From Ailanthus altissimus (Eukaryota > Streptophyta > Magnoliopsida > Sapindales > Simaroubaceae): a stretch of 64,000 bases of DNA. Position 1 is the stretch's first letter, and every line of letters starts with the position of its first letter. A program made the translations under genes and the position numbers. The notes below the pieces were generated by a model, which searched no databases, was not told the origin of the DNA, and saw nothing but the letters and a program-made list of their open reading frames with translations. Below are positions 60,301 to 64,000 of the stretch, piece after piece. The stretch is taken from NCBI GenBank assembly GCA_946807835.1, contig OX327686.1, positions 12,896,001 to 12,960,000 on the forward strand, in the 5' to 3' direction.

Positions 60301-60570
60301 AGTTCATTAGGACGATGCTCAAAAGGAGGTGGTGACTTTTTCAACAAAGGGAGTTAGGTTGAATGATTCAACCCTACGGGTTACTGCTTATAGAGATATA
60401 AGAAGGGTTGTTGAATTTTCTAGTAGTGGGAGACTTCATCGATGGTGTGCTTTGGTAGAAGTTTATTACAAGGAAAATTTTGATGCTGCAATTGATGTGG
60501 ACAAATGGATGATAGGATTGGGTATGGTTATCCGAGATAGCTCAAGCTTTTTTGTTTTACTTTTGTAAAG
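57330..60570 (+). pseudogene. LINE (L1-type) retrotransposon remnant
   Basis: Plus-strand fragments in LINE order. An endonuclease C-terminal piece is at about 57345-57400 (RFFGPRFTWKG). RT begins at about 57900-58100 (EEPFTTFEVHKAVFSIGLHK). RT palm pieces lie at 58200-58440, and a GCPLSPYLFLL-like box at about 58436-58465. A thumb or connection piece ends DGGLSFKDLFLFNKALLEKQ (about 59085-59150). A zinc-ribbon-like segment lies at about 59690-59820 and an RNase H start FDAAIDVDKWMIGLGMVIRD at about 60478-60540. Numerous stops and frameshifts are present. The region 59990-60400 between the last two is not explained by the LINE model. Confidence 0.75.
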
Positions 60571-60960
60571 TCCCTAGTTAGATCCTTCTCCCCCTAACCG
60601 TTGAATGCTTAGCTCTGTCCTACAGTGTCTTGACAACCTTAGCAAATAATTGGTCCACGAACTTTTTTGAGTTGGACTGTCTCAATAATCGTGCAAATTT
60701 TTTAATCTCTGAAAATCATACTGAATTGACCAATTCGGTCTAGTTTGATTTTTCTAATTTTCCGGTTAATTATGCCCATACTTAATTTTAGTTTTGTAGA
60801 ACGTTAAGGGATGTTGAAACTAAAATTGGACTGCTATAGTACTACCCACCTTCCAAATAGATCAATAATATAAGTTATAATATATGTATAACGTTAGTGT
60901 CTGTTTAATTTGATCGATTGAATTCTTGAAGAGTGATAAACAAAATATACGAGGTTCAAT
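60571..60960. other. Intergenic DNA
   Basis: AT-rich sequence between the LINE remnant and R2 copy D. No feature was recognised. Confidence 0.5.
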
Positions 60961-60989
60961 TTTTTTTCAAATAGAATTAAACAGTAAGT

Positions 60990-61435
60990 TAATGTTAGAC
61001 ATTGTGTTATTAACATTATATATGTATTATAACATTAGACGGTACTTTAGACATGAGGTTCACATTAATGCCTTTAAAATATGTGTTTTAACATTTTTTT
61101 TATTAATGTAATTTATTCATATTTTTTCAATATACATTAACAAACTTATATTTATAAAGTGTGTGTGGTTTATATATTAGATATCTAATGTTAATATTGA
61201 AGATATAAATCACATACTAAAATATATATATTTTTTATAAATTAAATAATATTTATAATTATTAATAAAATACTCATTTTATTACGTAAGAACATAACTT
61301 TTTTACTTTTTGTAATGTATGATTTATCTTGATCGTTAAAATAAAAACTTGAGTAAAACATTTGTATAAATAATATATTAAACTAAATTAATGTAAATTT
61401 TGATATAATTAATTAAATGTCATTAATTTAAAAAA
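60990..61435 (+). repeat. R2 repeat copy D (left-end fragment)
   Basis: Shares TTAAAATATGTGT, TATATTTATAAAGT and TGATCGTTAAAATAAA-type landmarks with copies B and C. It stops after AATGTCATTAATTT, whereas the other copies continue. It lies about 1 kb upstream of copy B in the same orientation. Confidence 0.6.
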
Positions 61436-61959
61436 AAGATTTGTTAGAGTTCTTTTGTTTAACGCAAGTGCCTTAAATATTCTTCTAATTTTAAAACTAT
61501 TTAAAATATTTTTGTCTATTATTTCTTTTGACTTAATTTTTTTTTGAACAGTTAAAAGTTACAATTTGATATTATTTTTTTATTTTGTCAAAAAATAGAA
61601 AATAAATTAAATTAAAAAGAAAAAGAAAACACTAATGCATCACGTCGTCATCATCATCATCTTCATCTTCATCTTCATCTTTATCACATTATTTGGTATA
61701 GAAAAAATATATATATGTATAGTGCGTGTTATGATTTATAAAGCTGTTGATAAATTGAAAATCTCATAAATGTAAACCTCAATAAAAGATGCCCACCGAT
61801 TTTATTTTTTGTAATTTAATCACTATGAAGCCCATGTCACACAGGGACCAAAAGGAAAGAAATATGGGATTTTCTATACCAGAAATTGAAAAGAAAATAC
61901 AATCCAGAAGAGTGGCGCATGATACTTATAACCATTCGGGCGCATGACATCTTCATATT
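61436..61959. other. Intergenic DNA with TCA/TTCATC microsatellite
   Basis: A trinucleotide-rich run of CAT and CTT units lies at 61646-61683. The rest shows no recognisable feature. Confidence 0.5.
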
Positions 61960-62955
61960 TATATGTGGTGTTTTTAATTAAATGTTTTATGTTATTTAAT
62001 GTTCTTAAAGTATGTAATAATTTTTTATTTAATTAATAAAATTTAGTTATACATTTAATTAAATGTATAACTAAATTTTATTAATTAAATATATATTGAT
62101 AAATTTATATTTATAAAATATTTGATTTATATATTAAGTATATGATGTTAATATAAAAAATATAGATCACAAATTCTTTATAAATTAAATCTAGTTCATA
62201 ATTATTAATAAAATAGATAATTCATTATGAAATATTGTAATTTTTCTACTTTTTATAGTAAATGATTTACCTTAATCATCAAAGTAAAGACTTCGAGTAA
62301 ACAAATTAGTGTATATATTACATTGAATAAGACTACTGTAAATTTTGACCAGATAATTAAATATCATTAATTTTAATTTGTAAAAATTTTAATAAGCTTG
62401 ATTAATTTTAATCTTGAGTAAATAATGAACTTACATTAATATATTAAATCTTTTGAGTTATTACAAAGTGAGATCAATATAAATAATCAAAATCTTAATA
62501 TCTTTAAGATATAATTTCATAGATCGTAGAAACGTATATTTGCAAGATGGAATCTAATAAATAATATTCAATTAAGCTATTTGTAATACTTGATAATTAG
62601 AATTTGTGATCGTAATTTATTTAATAAATTATTTATTGAATAATAATATTTATTTATAAATTTATTTACAAATATAGACATATTAAAAGTGATCATTAGA
62701 GCATTTAATGACTTAGGGGCAAATAAGTAATCAAAGAGGTAAGACACTTTGTTATGACCTAACTTTAATTATGAACATCAATTAGAGGGTCAATTAAGTG
62801 ATTATTAATAGTTTAAAAATCAAGCCTAATTTAATTAACAAGAGTTTTAATAAAATAGACTTTTATTTAATAACATGAGTTATTAGAGTACAACCATTGA
62901 CTTTTAGTGGATTAACTTAGGGTTAACTTAGAAGAACTGATAATTGTTTATTATG
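61960..62955 (+). repeat. R2 repeat copy B (without S insertion)
   Basis: Continuous counterpart of copy A. 62228-62885 matches 6-655, and 62890-62940 matches 3014-3070, with no S element between them, so this is the natural empty site. Its left part contains the perfect 66-bp palindrome at 62026-62091, absent from copies C and D. The right boundary is where similarity to copy A fades. Confidence 0.7.
62026..62091. repeat. Perfect 66-bp palindrome
   Basis: Two 33-base arms with no spacer (centre between 62058 and 62059). The left arm starts TATTTAATTAATAAAATTTA and the right arm is its exact reverse complement. Every base pairs; the next outward pair does not. Confidence 0.95.
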
Positions 62956-63239
62956 ACATCAATTATATATTTATTATATTTATTAATTATATGACGAATG
63001 ATTATGCCCATAATAATTCATTGTTAGATATTTATTTGTAGTTGTTTTTAAATTATAATAAAATGAGGTGATGGAATAATATCACAATTTCTTCTCTTAG
63101 TTAATTATTGATGATTCTTTAGATTTTTGTAAATTAATTTATTGGTATAAGATTTATTTTTGAAAGACTTAAATAAATTTTCTTTATTTATTTATATTGT
63201 AAAAAAAAACAGAAAAGAATTTTAAAAAAATTACAAAAG
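62956..63239. other. AT-rich DNA after R2 copy B
   Basis: No recognisable feature. Confidence 0.4.
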
Positions 63240-63545
63240 AAGATGAAGAGCTGCAAGCAAGGGTGGCCACGCACGGTGCCATCAATTTTGGCAGCAGTGT
63301 GCACGCCACTTGCAATGATTGATGGGGGCCATTCACAGTGGTCAAACAATGGCTTTAACGGGCATGCTTCACTTGGATCCACGGCGAACGGAGCTCGTGT
63401 TCGCGATGGCGAAAGGCAATGCAGCTACTGGATTGAGTTGCCCAGCTTTGCCTGAAGCCGATGGCCTCTTCTCAGTGTCGACTAGCAATGGAAATTGTGC
63501 TGATTATAAGAGAGGCGACATGGGCGAGATAGAAAAAAACGATTA
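63240..63545. other. GC-richer island, unassigned
   Basis: About 300 bp with clearly higher G+C than its flanks. It has overlapping open frames on both strands (63243-63455 and 63319-63546 plus, 63188-63382 minus) of 64-75 codons. None shows a known domain. It could be a fragment of a gene, the leader of an unrecognised repeat, or an LTR island. It is flanked on the right by AT-rich DNA. Confidence 0.35.
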
Positions 63546-64000
63546 AGGTTTTATTTTCATCCGAAAAATATCACCCCAAGCCCTTATTTATTTTAATTAA
63601 TTCTGTTTTGCCCTAGTTAACTTACATATATTACAAAATAATCCCTATAATTTGTAAATTGGCCCTAACAGAATTAGTTATTTTTACTCGGCCCCCTCCG
63701 ATTTTGAGTAATTAAAGTTTGACCAGATAATTTTAAAAAATTTGCAACTAAGTCCTACTTTTGACATAAATTTATTTTTAATCTAATTTTAGGTATTTAC
63801 AAATTTAAAATTGGTCAAAACTTCTTTTGATTTGGTCTAATTTTATAAAATTTTATTTGAGCTATTTTATTAAAATTATTAGGTTTAAAAAATTAGTTTT
63901 TATTTAAATTTATTTTAAGAAGGCCCAATAAAACATTTAAGCCTAAAAAATGTCAAATTTATTTTTTAAAAATAAGTGGACCAAAAAATTTAAAAGATAA
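63546..64000. other. AT-rich DNA to window end
   Basis: No feature was recognised. Short runs such as TTTAGGCTTAAATG on the minus strand hint at repeat sequence but could not be assigned. Confidence 0.4.

Noticed and set aside
1..64000. CRISPR arrays, operons, prophage or integron features
   Set aside because: The sequence is plant nuclear DNA; the direct repeats are tandem duplications or LTRs with no regular spacers.

Overview
The window is eukaryotic nuclear DNA from a flowering plant, most likely a woody eudicot. It is AT-rich, its genes carry GT-AG introns, and it contains a light-harvesting gene, a GH28 gene with a membrane anchor and an LRR receptor-like kinase. Large retrotransposons and their solo LTRs fill most of the rest. 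There are no bacterial features, no CRISPR arrays and no intact rRNA or tRNA genes. Species cannot be fixed from the sequence alone.

Four host genes can be modelled: (1) a CPP1/CDF1-type chloroplast chaperone-like membrane protein, + strand, 7071-8902, four coding exons; (2) a GH28 polygalacturonase-like protein, - strand, 20228-25211, five exons; (3) an LHCA6-type PSI light-harvesting protein, + strand, 26558-34415, five exons, with a 6.5 kb transposon-filled intron and a reading-frame problem at its exon 3/4 junction; (4) a pollen-receptor-like LRR kinase, + strand, 35247-37247, two exons. Genes 2 and 3 are divergently arranged around a ~1.35 kb promoter region. Gene 4 follows gene 3 by ~0.8 kb.

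Layout: 1-5.7 kb is a nest of two non-coding repeat families. Here they are called R2 (AT-rich host repeat) and S (LTR-like, ~1.9-2.3 kb, TG...CA, 5-bp target duplications). 5.9-9.1 kb is the CPP1 gene. Near 10.0 kb lies a 63-nt tRNA-like structure. 10.6-16.2 kb is a degenerate Ty1/copia element on the - strand with both LTRs, PBS and PPT. 16.2-18.4 kb is another S copy. 20.2-25.2 kb is the GH28 gene, with a hAT-like MITE in one intron. 26.5-34.4 kb is LHCA6, whose third intron holds an inverted R2 copy, an S copy nested in it, and a 2.7 kb solo LTR. 35.2-37.2 kb is the kinase. 38.4-51.3 kb is a complete but decayed Athila-like Ty3/gypsy element on the - strand, itself carrying an oppositely oriented solo LTR. 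51.3-57.2 kb is a second decayed copia element broken by a tandemly duplicated LTR. 57.3-60.6 kb is a decayed LINE. 60.9-63.0 kb holds two more R2 copies, one containing a perfect 66-bp palindrome. 63.2-64 kb is unassigned.

Three of the four host genes have plastid, membrane or cell-wall roles. They are not an operon-like unit, and their proximity looks like ordinary plant gene order separated by repeats. The most useful second looks are the LHCA6 splice/frame anomaly, the tRNA-like hairpin, the S-in-R2 insertion with an empty site in the same window, the copy-specific palindrome, and a GC-rich dyad motif recurring in unrelated LTR families.
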